A DNA stretch of 64,000 bases from Bacteroides fragilis (GTDB lineage Bacteria > Bacillota > Clostridia > Lachnospirales > Lachnospiraceae), in NCBI GenBank assembly GCA_023664485.1, contig JAMPFK010000010.1:1-64000 (forward strand), written 5' to 3'. The notes under the pieces are model-generated. The model did not search any database. It was not told where the DNA came from and saw only the letters and a program-made list of their open reading frames with translations. Of the stretch, positions 50,809-59,857 are shown one piece after another. Each line of letters begins with the position of its first letter. Position 1 is the first letter of the stretch. A program made the position numbers and the translations under genes.

Positions 50809-51934
50809 GGGAATTCTCCTTTCGTGAGGCCCTGCCATTGCCGGGCAGGGGTACATGATTTTCCCTGCACAGCGTATAGAGCGCCAGCCGTCTTTTATGC
50901 CACTGATCCAGTTCCTCTTTCAGAAGAAGGATTTCCTCCCCTATCTGTTCGATTTCCGCTTTCAGCTCTTTCTTTTTGCGCCATAGCCTGTCCCAGGTAT
51001 CGCTGTCGTTGGAGCCTTCCCTTTTCATGGATTCAATCTGCCGGCCGGCTTCCTTCACTTCGCTGATCAGGCCGCTTTTTTCCTTATAGAAAGAATCGAG
51101 TTGGGCATTCAGCTGTGCGATGGGTTTTTCCCAGCAGGCGCGTACGGCGCCGGCCCGTTCGCCGAGCGAATGATTGAGGGATTTTATCGTCTGATCCAGT
51201 TCCTTCAGTTCTTTTCCGGAATTCCTGATCTGTTCGATGACTCTGCAATGATCGCCGTGATATAACTGCCGGTGCTGCTGTTTTTTCTGTTCGATCGTCC
51301 AGGAAACATATTGGATGACCGGAAGCAGTTCGACCCGTTCCTGCAGGAGGGAGCGGAGCTTTTGCAGCGCCTGTGCGGCGAATCTGTCCGATTCCCCGTA
51401 GTCTTTGGCAAGTTCGGAAATCTGGCCGAGAAGGGAAAGGGCGTTGTCGTTTTCGCTGACGGTGAGTCCGCATCCGGTCAGTTCGATGAGCTCTCTGATA
51501 TCATCGATTCCGGCCTGCGCGGTCAGTCTGTCCTTCCGTTCTTCCAGGATGGCGATTTCTTCGCTGATCAGATTCATCTGTTCTCTCAAAAATACCCGGT
51601 ACTCGTTCAGCGTCTGCTTTTGCAGCATTTTTACCTCATAGATCCTGCGCAGGCACTGACGGCGCAGGAACAGGTCGGTGTATGCCATGAGTCCTGGGCG
51701 GACTGTCTGAAAGAATTCGGCATCTTTTGATAATTCATGGAGAAAAGACTGTCTGGCCTGCTCAAAGGCCCGGTCTTTGTCGGCCTTTGCCTGCTCGATT
51801 TCCAACGAGCATTGTTCTGTTTTCTGTTCGTATTCGATCTCGTATGTACGGATATGGGACCGTAGATCGGCCGACGCCCTGCTCAACGAACGGTTGATCA
51901 GCAGGCGGTGCGGCAGGTAATCCGCGATGCTCAT
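50792..51934 (-). CDS. Coiled-coil protein, 380 aa
   Basis: Nearly the whole protein is heptad-like charged helix, from S-R-A-S-A-D-L-R-S-H-I-R at about 20 to L-K-E-E-L-D-Q-W-H-K-R-R-L-A-L at about 355, broken near 170-210. No catalytic motif is seen. Its ATG overlaps the stop of the preceding gene. The role is presumably structural, linking the membrane protein to the helicase. Confidence 0.6.
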   Translation of the reverse strand: MSIADYLPHRLLINRSLSRASADLRSHIRTYEIEYEQKTEQCSLEIEQAKADKDRAFEQARQSFLHELSKDAEFFQTVRPGLMAYTDLFLRRQCLRRIYEVKMLQKQTLNEYRVFLREQMNLISEEIAILEERKDRLTAQAGIDDIRELIELTGCGLTVSENDNALSLLGQISELAKDYGESDRFAAQALQKLRSLLQERVELLPVIQYVSWTIEQKKQQHRQLYHGDHCRVIEQIRNSGKELKELDQTIKSLNHSLGERAGAVRACWEKPIAQLNAQLDSFYKEKSGLISEVKEAGRQIESMKREGSNDSDTWDRLWRKKKELKAEIEQIGEEILLLKEELDQWHKRRLALYTLCRENHVPLPGNGRASRKENSHDGKN

Positions 51935-53877
51935 AAGGAACCCCCTTTTACAAGAAATAAAGCTTCATCATAGGATAAATACTGTTTTCCGACGATCAGC
52001 ACGTCCTGCTGCATGAACTCCTCCAGTTTTTTGACGAAGGGGCGCAGCAGATGGGAGGAATCCGGATCGCTTATGATTTCGGCAAGCGTTTCATTCAGCT
52101 GTGCATTCACCCTGTTGCGGCTGCGCGCATAATCGAGGATCGCGTTGTGGGCGGCGGTATTGTCATCCAGCTCCGCTTTCAGGCGGCGGATATCCCCGGA
52201 GAGGACGTCGAACAGGCCAAGATACTGCGAATAGGAACTGGCAATATAAGTGTTCATGGAATCCCTGAATTCACCCTTCATCATCTCGCGCTGTTCATAG
52301 AAAAGGGACTGTAATTCGCGGAGCCTGTTATTGTGCTGTGCCTCCAGGCGTCGCAGCGCGTCGGCTCTGGCGGTCTCGATGCCCGCCAGGCTGGCGTCGA
52401 GCTGTTCATGGATACTCCTGACCGCCTTCTTGCGGAGATTGTATTCTCTGAGGTCGGAAATCAGGTTGTAGCAGGGCAGCAGGTCCCTGAACGACAGGCG
52501 GAAATCGGAAAGGCCGGACATAGAGTCGGCAAAATAGTACAGCTTCGCGCAGCCGTTTAGCTCTATATGGGTATTGATTTCAGCGATACATTCGTTGAAC
52601 GCCTTCCCGGCATCCCTGTCCGCGGCGCTGATAATGGCATTGGCGCCGAGTCCGATGATCATTCCGCCGGCTATGGAGCCGATCATGGTTCCGATCGGGC
52701 CGATGGCCGAGCCGATCGCCGCACCGGCTGCTGCCGCCGTCTGAGCCGATACGAAGCCGGCGAGCTGGCCGCCCAGATAAGCGCCGCCAAAGCCGGCGAA
52801 GGATGAGAAGGTATTGTTTACCGTATTACAAAGCAGATCATCGGCATCGATCGTTTCGGCAACAAAGCATCGGTAAAGATCTTTGGCAAAGTCTACCGCC
52901 GTATTGGCCGCCGCCATTGGAGGGACCGCGCCGAGCGTATTTGCGGCAATTTCCCTGCCGACGGCCTTGCCGAGCAGCTGAACGGAGCCCATGATCGCGC
53001 CGCCGCGGACGCCGCCCTCGGCGGTTCCGCACAGGATATGCATGATGCTTTCCACAAACTGATCTTCTGACAGATTGTCCCGGTTTCTGATGACGCCGGC
53101 GATTTCCTTAATAGTCGTTAAGAGGAGCCCGGAGGCGGCGCCCGCGGCGACGGCCCTGCCGAGGTTGACTTTGTTAAGCTCGCCGTGTTTTTCGGCCGCT
53201 TTCCGATATTCCGGCGTTTCCTGGGCTTTCATGGCGTCGGCAAGCTCCGTCGCCTCTTCCGGGGTGATCGCGTCGGAGGCGATCGTCTTGTTATCGACCG
53301 TCACCCGAATCCTGTCGTTGACGCCCTGCCCGGCGCCTCCTACAAAATCTACGTTTTCATATTGGGGATTTGCCATATCTTTTGCGTAAGCCGCCGGGTC
53401 GTCATGGATCTTGGACTGATAATCGGCCGTTCGGGCTGGCTTGCTCCATGGCTGTTCCCGCGTCCATATGGAAATGTCGGTCTCCATATCGGTGCCGGAG
53501 AGGATGGAGCCGTCCGGCATGGCGCCTTTGGTGTATACGCCGAGTTTGTAGTCGGGAACCCCTTTGGCGAGGGCGTTGATCTTTAACGTATGCTTGAAAT
53601 ATTCTTCGGCCGCAAAGCCCTTGTATTGTACGGAGGACGTTTTGACCGGCAGGCCGGTGGTCCTGGCGATCGCGGACTGGTTCATGGCCCGCGCATAGCC
53701 GTCGATAGCGGCCTGTAAACTTGCCGTCTGCAGACCGGCCTGCGTCGCCGCACCAATTGACGTGGCGTTGCGGAGCGTATCTTTGACGGCGTCAAAAGGG
53801 CTTCCGCCGCCTGCTTCCGGTTCCGCGAAGCCGAAATCGATATCTGAATACTCTTTTTTCCTGAGATCTTCGTTCAT
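51931..53877 (-). CDS. Glycine-zipper membrane protein, first gene of the four-gene module
   Basis: 648 residues from ATG 53,877 (AGGGAG about 7 bases upstream); the frame is open further back without a site. The N-terminal ~200 residues are soluble and aromatic-rich (Y-K-G-F-A-A-E-E-Y-F-K-H, G-A-G-Q-G-V-N-D-R-I-R-V-T-V-D). Residues ~230-430 hold several Ala/Gly-rich hydrophobic stretches, among them A-A-A-A-G-A-A-I-G-S-A-I-G-P and G-T-M-I-G-S-I-A-G-G-M-I-I-G, glycine-zipper helices as in pore-forming or membrane-inserting proteins. The C-terminal ~190 residues are coiled coil. I know no family with this order. A TATAAT lies upstream at 53,915-53,920 (complement). Confidence 0.6.
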   Translation of the reverse strand: MNEDLRKKEYSDIDFGFAEPEAGGGSPFDAVKDTLRNATSIGAATQAGLQTASLQAAIDGYARAMNQSAIARTTGLPVKTSSVQYKGFAAEEYFKHTLKINALAKGVPDYKLGVYTKGAMPDGSILSGTDMETDISIWTREQPWSKPARTADYQSKIHDDPAAYAKDMANPQYENVDFVGGAGQGVNDRIRVTVDNKTIASDAITPEEATELADAMKAQETPEYRKAAEKHGELNKVNLGRAVAAGAASGLLLTTIKEIAGVIRNRDNLSEDQFVESIMHILCGTAEGGVRGGAIMGSVQLLGKAVGREIAANTLGAVPPMAAANTAVDFAKDLYRCFVAETIDADDLLCNTVNNTFSSFAGFGGAYLGGQLAGFVSAQTAAAAGAAIGSAIGPIGTMIGSIAGGMIIGLGANAIISAADRDAGKAFNECIAEINTHIELNGCAKLYYFADSMSGLSDFRLSFRDLLPCYNLISDLREYNLRKKAVRSIHEQLDASLAGIETARADALRRLEAQHNNRLRELQSLFYEQREMMKGEFRDSMNTYIASSYSQYLGLFDVLSGDIRRLKAELDDNTAAHNAILDYARSRNRVNAQLNETLAEIISDPDSSHLLRPFVKKLEEFMQQDVLIVGKQYLSYDEALFLVKGGSL

Positions 53878-53978
53878 GGGGATGCTCCCTGTCATAAAAA
53901 GCTGTTTGTGATTTATTATAGCAAATCGGAGGGCGGAAGAAAATCGGAATATGATATTTTCATGAATTCCTCCCCGCC

Positions 53979-54008
53979 TTGACAAAGCCGTCCGCTTTAT
54001 TGTATGAT
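53979..54008 (+). promoter_or_regulatory. Promoter of the GT-C membrane protein operon
   Basis: TTGACA at 53,979-53,984 and TATGAT at 54,003-54,008 with an 18-base spacer. Confidence 0.65.
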
Positions 54009-54029
54009 GATTTCATTCGACGATAATTT

Positions 54030-54072
54030 GTGCCTGCGCCCAAATCCGCAGGCTGAGCAAGAATGGAGGATT
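54030..54072 (+). promoter_or_regulatory. Conserved hairpin leader, copy B
   Basis: CCTGCG at 54,033-54,038 pairs with CGCAGG at 54,047-54,052 around CCCAAATC, followed by CTGAGCAAGAATGGAGG at 54,053-54,069. It aligns along its length with copy A at 46,954; both stems are complete although their sequences differ. Confidence 0.6.
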
Positions 54073-56459
54073 ACTATGATGACAGGCATTTTCCGGTTCC
54101 TGCCGGAAAGAATAGGGGGGGTAATAAAGGATCCCTGAAATTCAGAATCCTGCTGGTTCTGGAAACATTGCTGTTGCTTTATGGTGTCTGCCAATATCTG
54201 TATCCGCTCCATCAATATCGTTATACAGGGTATGACCTGACAGGGGCATACTGTAACTATCTTACTTATTCTGATGATTCCGGATTGGGCTGTTATCTGG
54301 ATAAAAGCCTGATCGGGGACGAGTCTGTCGATACCAGCTGTCTTTATATTACAACTCCCTATGTGGATCTGCCGAAAGGCAGTTATCAGGTCTCCATCGT
54401 CTATGCGACGGACGATGAAAAAGGAACCTATTCCGTAACTTCTAAATACAGGACCTACCCTGTTATTACGGGACATGAGTCGTCGAAACTTCCCCGCCGG
54501 GAACAGAGGGAAACGTTTTCTTTCTTTTCCCCGATCGCGGTAGAAGAATATCAGGTGCACGTCAATTACGGCGGGGAAGGCGCTTTGTTCGTCGAGCGCA
54601 TCGAGATCTGTGAAACGAATGCGTGGAAGAATATTCTTCTGTTCTGTATCGTATTCTTTTCCCTGCTCGTCGATGGCATCCTGTGGGGATACCGGCGGCT
54701 TCCCGAAGAACGCCGGCGCAGCGCGCGCCTTACGCTGGCGCTGCTTTTTGGCCTGACAGTCTATACGAGCGTGCCGGTCTTCAGTTATTTTATGTATGAG
54801 GGAGACGATATCGCTTTTCATCTGAACAGAATCGAGGCGATAAAATATTCTTTACAGGCGGGGCAGATTCCGAACAGGGTATCGGCCTATTGGAATAACG
54901 GCTACGGATATGCTGCGGGAGTCATGTACGGGGAGATTTTCCTGTATGTGCCGGCGCTTCTGCGGGTGCTGGGGTTTTCCGTGCAGGCGGCCTATAAAAT
55001 TTATATCGTGGCGGTGAATTCTGCCACGGCCTGTATTTCTTATGTCTGTTTTCGGAAGATGTTCCAAAATGAGAAGGCGGTGTGGATTGGCTGCGTCCTG
55101 TATATGCTTGCGCCGTACCGTCTTGTGTCCGTTTTTCTGCGCGCCGCGGTGGGGGAATACACGGCGATGGCGTTCTTTCCTCTCATTTTCTACGGATTAT
55201 ACCGGATCTATATGGAGGATCCGGAAGGGGAGGATTACAAAAGCAATTTCTGGCCGCTGCTTCTTGGATGCAGCGGCATCTTACAGTGCCATGTCATCAG
55301 CTGCGTCATGGCGGGCGGATTTATGGGGCTTTTCTGTCTTCTTTTTATTAAAAAGACACTGCAGCCCAGACGCTTCCTGCAGCTTTGCAAGGCGGCGGCG
55401 GGAACCGTACTGGTGAATCTCTGGTTCCTGGTTCCGTTCGTGGATTATTTTCTCAAAGGGTATGCCGCCTCTTCGGATTCCACCAATGTTCTGGGACGGT
55501 TCAATGCCAACGGGGCGTTTGCGAGCCAGATGTTCTCCTTTTTCCAGGGAGGCGCCTATCCTTCTTACAGCGTCGCCGAGAGTCTGACTTATCCCAATGA
55601 AAGAAATTATACGATGGGCGTTTTTCTGCTGACGGCCTTTTGTTATCTCTGCTACCGCCTGTACCGCGGAAAAGAAAAATCGCAGGCCGTCCGCATCGGG
55701 GACTGTTGTATGGCGTTCGCGGCGTTTTCTCTGTTCATGTGTACGATATGGTTTCCCTGGGACTTTATCCAGCAGATGAACGGGCTGTTCCGTCTGATTA
55801 CCCGTAACATACAGCTTCCCTGGCGCTTTCTCGGTATCAGCTGCTTTTTCCTGACGGTAACGGCCATCTGTCTTGTAACGGCGCTGCAGTCGCTGCAAAA
55901 CAGGTCTGTGTATTACGGGATTCTTGCCGTTATCTGTTCTTTCGCCCTGCTTTCCGCGGATTACTTTATGTATGATTTCATGCGGAATGCGGGGTTTGGA
56001 CATTACGCCGATGAGAGCGATCTGGATTCCGCTTCCGGCGGGGACGCGGAGTATCTGCCGGACGGCACGCCGCTCGATTTCTGTGAGGAATGGACGGTCG
56101 TTCCGGGCGGAGCCGTGGAGATGATAAAGCACGAATTCCAGGCAGGCGTGCATACGGTGGAATGCAGCAATCCGTCCGGGGAAGAAGGCTATGTGGACAT
56201 CCCTTTTCTGCCCTATGCGGGATATGTCTGCTATGATGCGGGGACCGGCAGGAAGCTGGAGATATCGCTGGAGGAGCCGGGAAAGGTACGGGTGTTCGTG
56301 CCGGCATCCTGGCGCGGGAGCTTTACGCTCGTCTTTCGGGAAGCCTGGTATTGGAGAGCTGCGGAGTTTATTTCCATCCTGAGCCTGTCTGCAGGCGCCG
56401 CGCGGCTTTTATATCGTAAAAAATATGTATCGATACGAAGGAGGACATCTCATGAATAG
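54063..56459 (+). CDS. GT-C-like multi-TM membrane protein (PTPS-related/YfhO-like)
   Basis: 798 residues as read from ATG 54063. It has an N-terminal helix (about 28-45), an extracytoplasmic beta-rich part to ~175, then 10 or more membrane segments. The GT-C-like acidic motif G-D248-D-I-A-F-H-L-N-R lies in the first loop, followed by Y-W-N-N-G-Y-G-Y-A-A-G-V-M-Y-G. Such proteins move sugars from lipid carriers to cell-surface polymers. ATG 54063 has no ribosome site. The well-placed GGAGG (54,065-54,069) points to ATG 54,076, in another frame that ends after 20 codons, and a run of seven G at 54,115-54,121 separates the two; eight G would join them. Confidence 0.75.
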   Translation: MEDYYDDRHFPVPAGKNRGGNKGSLKFRILLVLETLLLLYGVCQYLYPLHQYRYTGYDLTGAYCNYLTYSDDSGLGCYLDKSLIGDESVDTSCLYITTPYVDLPKGSYQVSIVYATDDEKGTYSVTSKYRTYPVITGHESSKLPRREQRETFSFFSPIAVEEYQVHVNYGGEGALFVERIEICETNAWKNILLFCIVFFSLLVDGILWGYRRLPEERRRSARLTLALLFGLTVYTSVPVFSYFMYEGDDIAFHLNRIEAIKYSLQAGQIPNRVSAYWNNGYGYAAGVMYGEIFLYVPALLRVLGFSVQAAYKIYIVAVNSATACISYVCFRKMFQNEKAVWIGCVLYMLAPYRLVSVFLRAAVGEYTAMAFFPLIFYGLYRIYMEDPEGEDYKSNFWPLLLGCSGILQCHVISCVMAGGFMGLFCLLFIKKTLQPRRFLQLCKAAAGTVLVNLWFLVPFVDYFLKGYAASSDSTNVLGRFNANGAFASQMFSFFQGGAYPSYSVAESLTYPNERNYTMGVFLLTAFCYLCYRLYRGKEKSQAVRIGDCCMAFAAFSLFMCTIWFPWDFIQQMNGLFRLITRNIQLPWRFLGISCFFLTVTAICLVTALQSLQNRSVYYGILAVICSFALLSADYFMYDFMRNAGFGHYADESDLDSASGGDAEYLPDGTPLDFCEEWTVVPGGAVEMIKHEFQAGVHTVECSNPSGEEGYVDIPFLPYAGYVCYDAGTGRKLEISLEEPGKVRVFVPASWRGSFTLVFREAWYWRAAEFISILSLSAGAARLLYRKKYVSIRRRTSHE

Positions 56460-58035
56460 CCCAAAATGCCGTACGCTGTTATTCCGTCTGATCGCGGCCG
56501 TTTTCACGGTTTTTATCGGAATGCTCGCCGTGATGGCCGTTTTTATCCATTGTGAAACGAATATTTATGATTACGGGCACTCCAAAACGATTACGGGACA
56601 TACGCCGTATCTGTATCTTGGTCTCGCCGTTTCCGGATGTGCCGCAGTCATGCTGTTGTGTGCGTTTCTGGAGCGGATTACGGTCTGGGCGGAGGAATGT
56701 AAAAAAATCAGCCGCATTGTTTTCTTCTCATGCGGGGCGGTAATCGCGCTGACGGGCATTTTCTGGATCGCATTCAACGATGAAGCACCTTTTTACGATC
56801 AGTACAATGTCTATCAGGAAGCGAGAAGGCTTGCAGGCGCATTGGATGAGCCTTACGATGTGGGGTATTTTTCCGTTTTTCACAGGAACAGGGGGATTGC
56901 GCTGGCGGTGGCTGCGGCGGTCGGGCTGTTCGGCGATCATCTGTATTCGTTCCAGATCCTGAACCTGCTCGCGGTGCTCGTGATCTATTATTGTATCAGC
57001 AAAGGCGCGGGGCTGCTTTTTCACAATCCTGTCATCGAAATGCTGACGTCTTTTCTGCTGATGCTTTTCTATCCGTTGACCGTTTATATGACGTTCATTT
57101 ACGGAACGTTATTATCGATCGCGTTTACCTCTGTCGGGCTCTATGCGGCCGCGGCATGGCAGGAAACGGGAAAAATCCGCTATGCTGTGATGCTTGTAAT
57201 CGCTTTCCCGCTCGGCATCCTGATGCACCAGTCCGCGGCGATCGGTCTGATGGCAGCGGCGGTATATCTTCTGCTGGACGGCAGGAAAGGGCGTTTATCC
57301 CAAAACATCATCATCATCGTCATAGCGGCGGGGATGGTATTTGGTTCTATGAAAGCGGTTAATTTTATATATACGGAAATAACGGGAGTGCCCAGGGACG
57401 CCGATTCGATTCCCGTGACCTGTACGATCTATATGGGCCTGACATCGACGGAGGGCTCCGGCGGGCCGGGCAGCCAGGACGGCTCCTACGGGGATATTTT
57501 CGTGGAGAATAACCGCGACGGAGCAGCCGCGAACCGGGATGCCATACAGCGCATTCTCACCGTGGCGGAGGAATATCTGACGGGTGAACGGAGCCTCAGG
57601 TTCTTTTTGGAAAAAACGGAATATCAATGGCTGGATCCTACCTTTGGCGCGCGTAAGATCATCAGGATGGAGAGCGTGGAAGAGGGAACGATGGCGCATG
57701 CGGAGGCGTTTACGGCATTTTACAACAGTCCCTTTCGGACGCTCCTCTTTAAACTCTCGATCGGCGGTATGCTGCTTTTGTACTGCACCGCGCTGCTTAC
57801 GGGAGGCTTTGCGGCATATGATGTGAAAAAATATCCGCTCATGGCGCTGTTTCAGCTGTATATCATCGGCGGAAGCCTTTTCCAGCTTCTGTGGGAGTCC
57901 TTATCGAGATACTGCCTCGGCTATTATATATGGCTGATACCGATGTCGGCGGCGGGCATGTATATGCTTTACCGCAGGTGCAGGGATTTTCTGGCCTCGC
58001 GGGAGGAAAAAAGGTTTCAAAAGCGTAAAAAATAA
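56452..58035 (+). CDS. GT-C-like multi-TM membrane protein
   Basis: 527 residues from ATG 56,452 with AAGGAGG ahead; its start overlaps the preceding gene's end by 8 bases. About 11 membrane segments. F-N-D-E-A-P-F-Y-D-Q-Y-N-V in the first external loop resembles the acidic motif of PMT/ArnT-like glycosyltransferases, and a soluble external loop lies at about 330-420. It probably cooperates with the preceding protein in decorating a surface glycan. The specificity cannot be told. Confidence 0.75.
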   Translation: MNSPKCRTLLFRLIAAVFTVFIGMLAVMAVFIHCETNIYDYGHSKTITGHTPYLYLGLAVSGCAAVMLLCAFLERITVWAEECKKISRIVFFSCGAVIALTGIFWIAFNDEAPFYDQYNVYQEARRLAGALDEPYDVGYFSVFHRNRGIALAVAAAVGLFGDHLYSFQILNLLAVLVIYYCISKGAGLLFHNPVIEMLTSFLLMLFYPLTVYMTFIYGTLLSIAFTSVGLYAAAAWQETGKIRYAVMLVIAFPLGILMHQSAAIGLMAAAVYLLLDGRKGRLSQNIIIIVIAAGMVFGSMKAVNFIYTEITGVPRDADSIPVTCTIYMGLTSTEGSGGPGSQDGSYGDIFVENNRDGAAANRDAIQRILTVAEEYLTGERSLRFFLEKTEYQWLDPTFGARKIIRMESVEEGTMAHAEAFTAFYNSPFRTLLFKLSIGGMLLLYCTALLTGGFAAYDVKKYPLMALFQLYIIGGSLFQLLWESLSRYCLGYYIWLIPMSAAGMYMLYRRCRDFLASREEKRFQKRKK

Positions 58036-58072
58036 GGCTGGGCAGGCGTCATTTTTTAGTACATTTTCCGTA

Positions 58073-58101
58073 TTGTCAAAAAAATATCAATGTGGTATGA
58101 T
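58073..58101 (+). promoter_or_regulatory. Promoter of panT
   Basis: TTGTCA at 58,073-58,078 and TATGAT at 58,096-58,101, 17 bases apart. Confidence 0.65.
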
Positions 58102-58153
58102 TACACCGTATTGTATCTCTTAATAAGAGAATAATAACAGGAGGAAACGTACC

Positions 58154-58984
58154 ATGAAAAATGAAAAAACCTATGAACTGGTGCTGACGGCACTGTTCAC
58201 CGCCATCATTGTGATTATGGCATTCACACCGCTGGGATATATCCCGCTCGTCGTGATCAACGCGACGATCATTCACATCCCGGTCATCTTGGGAGCGCTA
58301 TTTCTCGGACCGAAGAAAGGTGCATTTTTAGGATTCGTATTTGGTTTCACAAGTTTTATCAACAACACATTTAAAGCAGTTACGCCATCGGCCTTTGTCT
58401 TTTCGCCGGTGCTTGCGGTAAATGTCGTAGGAATCTCCGGCATTTTTAAGAGCCTCTATATTTGCTTCGTGCCGCGGATTCTGGTCGGCGTCGTTCCGTA
58501 CTATGTGTATCGCCTGATACATAAGCTGCTAAAAGGCGGACAGAAGGCATGGCGTATTGTCATAAACCTCGCGGCGGCCTTGATTCTGCTGTTTTCTCTG
58601 CATGCATTGCTGAACCGCATGCTGCAGGACAAAATGAGCGAAAGCCTTTGTATGACGATCAGCCTTGTATCGGGAATTGCGGCGGGCGTACTTCTCTTTT
58701 CGGTATTGACATTTGCAGGATATAAGAAGGGCTCCGCCAATATTGCGCTCGCTTATGCCGGGCTTTCCGGCGCGTTCACGAATACGCTGCTCGTCATGAG
58801 CGGTATCCTTATCCTGTATCAGGATGCTTACGCGCAGGCCCTCGGCATCGCGGGAGAAGCGGTGTTCGACACGATCATGGGCATTATCAGCTTTAACGGC
58901 GTCGTGGAGGCGGTCGTTGCGGCGGTCATCGCGGCGGGCGTGGGGCTGGCGTTGATGAAGGTGAAGCCCGTTAAAGGCATGTAA
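58154..58984 (+). CDS. panT: ECF transporter S component, probably for pantothenate
   Basis: 276 residues with six membrane segments. F-T-A-I-I-V-I-M-A-F-T-P-L-G-Y-I near the N-terminus and A-T-I-I-H-I-P-V-I-L-G-A-L-F-L-G-P-K-K-G-A are typical of ECF substrate-binding (S) components, which share an energising module encoded elsewhere. The next genes are coaX and coaBC, so pantothenate, the precursor they need, is the likely substrate. AGGAGG ribosome site. Confidence 0.85.
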   Translation: MKNEKTYELVLTALFTAIIVIMAFTPLGYIPLVVINATIIHIPVILGALFLGPKKGAFLGFVFGFTSFINNTFKAVTPSAFVFSPVLAVNVVGISGIFKSLYICFVPRILVGVVPYYVYRLIHKLLKGGQKAWRIVINLAAALILLFSLHALLNRMLQDKMSESLCMTISLVSGIAAGVLLFSVLTFAGYKKGSANIALAYAGLSGAFTNTLLVMSGILILYQDAYAQALGIAGEAVFDTIMGIISFNGVVEAVVAAVIAAGVGLALMKVKPVKGM

Positions 58985-59076
58985 GGCGCCGGCGTATGAC
59001 TGGCGGGGCCGCAGGCGGTCGTCAGGAACCGTCCGGGTAAATTGCGAAGCAATTTTCAGGAAAGGAAAGTAGAAAA

Positions 59077-59844
59077 ATGATTCTGGCAGTAGATATCGGC
59101 AATACTAATATTGTTATCGGTTGTATGGAACGGGAGAAAATTTATTTTGTGGAGAGGGCCTCGACCAATATCGGCAAGACCGAACTGGAGTATGCCGTGG
59201 AGTTCAAGACGCTTTTGGAACTGTATAAAATCGATATGAAGGAGATTACCGGCTGTATCGTGGCTTCCGTCGTGCCGCCGCTGACGAATATCGTCAAGGC
59301 TTCCGTTGAGAAGCTTCTGCACGTTACGCCGCTTCTCGTGGGGCCCGGCGTAAAAACGGGGCTGAATATTCTGATGGATAATCCGGCTCAGGTAGGCTCC
59401 GACCTGATCGTTAATGCGGTGGCGGGTTTACAGTATTACGGCGCGCCGATTATTTTAATCGATATGGGGACCGCGACGACGATCAGCGTGGTGGACGATA
59501 AGAGAAATTACATCGGCGGCATGATTCTGCCGGGCGTTAAGGTCTCCCTGGATTCCCTTGTCACCCGGACTTCCCAGCTGCCCAGGATCAGTCTGGAAGC
59601 GCCGAAAAAGGTCATCGGCAAAAATACCATCGACTGTATGAAGAGCGGTATCGTGATGGGGCAGGCGGCCTGTCTGGACGGCATGATCGAGCGCATCCGG
59701 GAAGAACTCGGCTATCGGGCGGCAGTCGTTGCGACCGGCGGGCTGGCGGGCAGCATCGTGCCGCACTGTAAACAGGAAATTATCCATGATAACGAGCTGA
59801 CGCTGAAAGGGCTCGGCCTTATTTATTGGAAGAACGCTGATTAG
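59077..59844 (+). CDS. coaX: Type III pantothenate kinase
   Basis: 255 residues. D-I-G-N-T-N-I-V-I-G at 5-14 is the phosphate-binding loop, G-P-G-V-K-T-G-L-N and G-S-D-L-I-V-N-A-V follow, and I-D-M-G-T-A-T-T-I-S at about 129-138 is the second phosphate motif of CoaX. It phosphorylates pantothenate, the first step of coenzyme A synthesis, and is not inhibited by CoA in known members. The gap after panT includes a small AAATTGC-GAA-GCAATTT hairpin. Confidence 0.95.
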   Translation: MILAVDIGNTNIVIGCMEREKIYFVERASTNIGKTELEYAVEFKTLLELYKIDMKEITGCIVASVVPPLTNIVKASVEKLLHVTPLLVGPGVKTGLNILMDNPAQVGSDLIVNAVAGLQYYGAPIILIDMGTATTISVVDDKRNYIGGMILPGVKVSLDSLVTRTSQLPRISLEAPKKVIGKNTIDCMKSGIVMGQAACLDGMIERIREELGYRAAVVATGGLAGSIVPHCKQEIIHDNELTLKGLGLIYWKNAD

Positions 59845-59857
59845 AGAGGAAAAAAGA

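Noticed and set aside
55281..56153. Minus-strand open frame (290 codons) opposite the GT-C gene
   Set aside because: Antisense shadow of a clear membrane protein; no ribosome site and a shadow-like composition.
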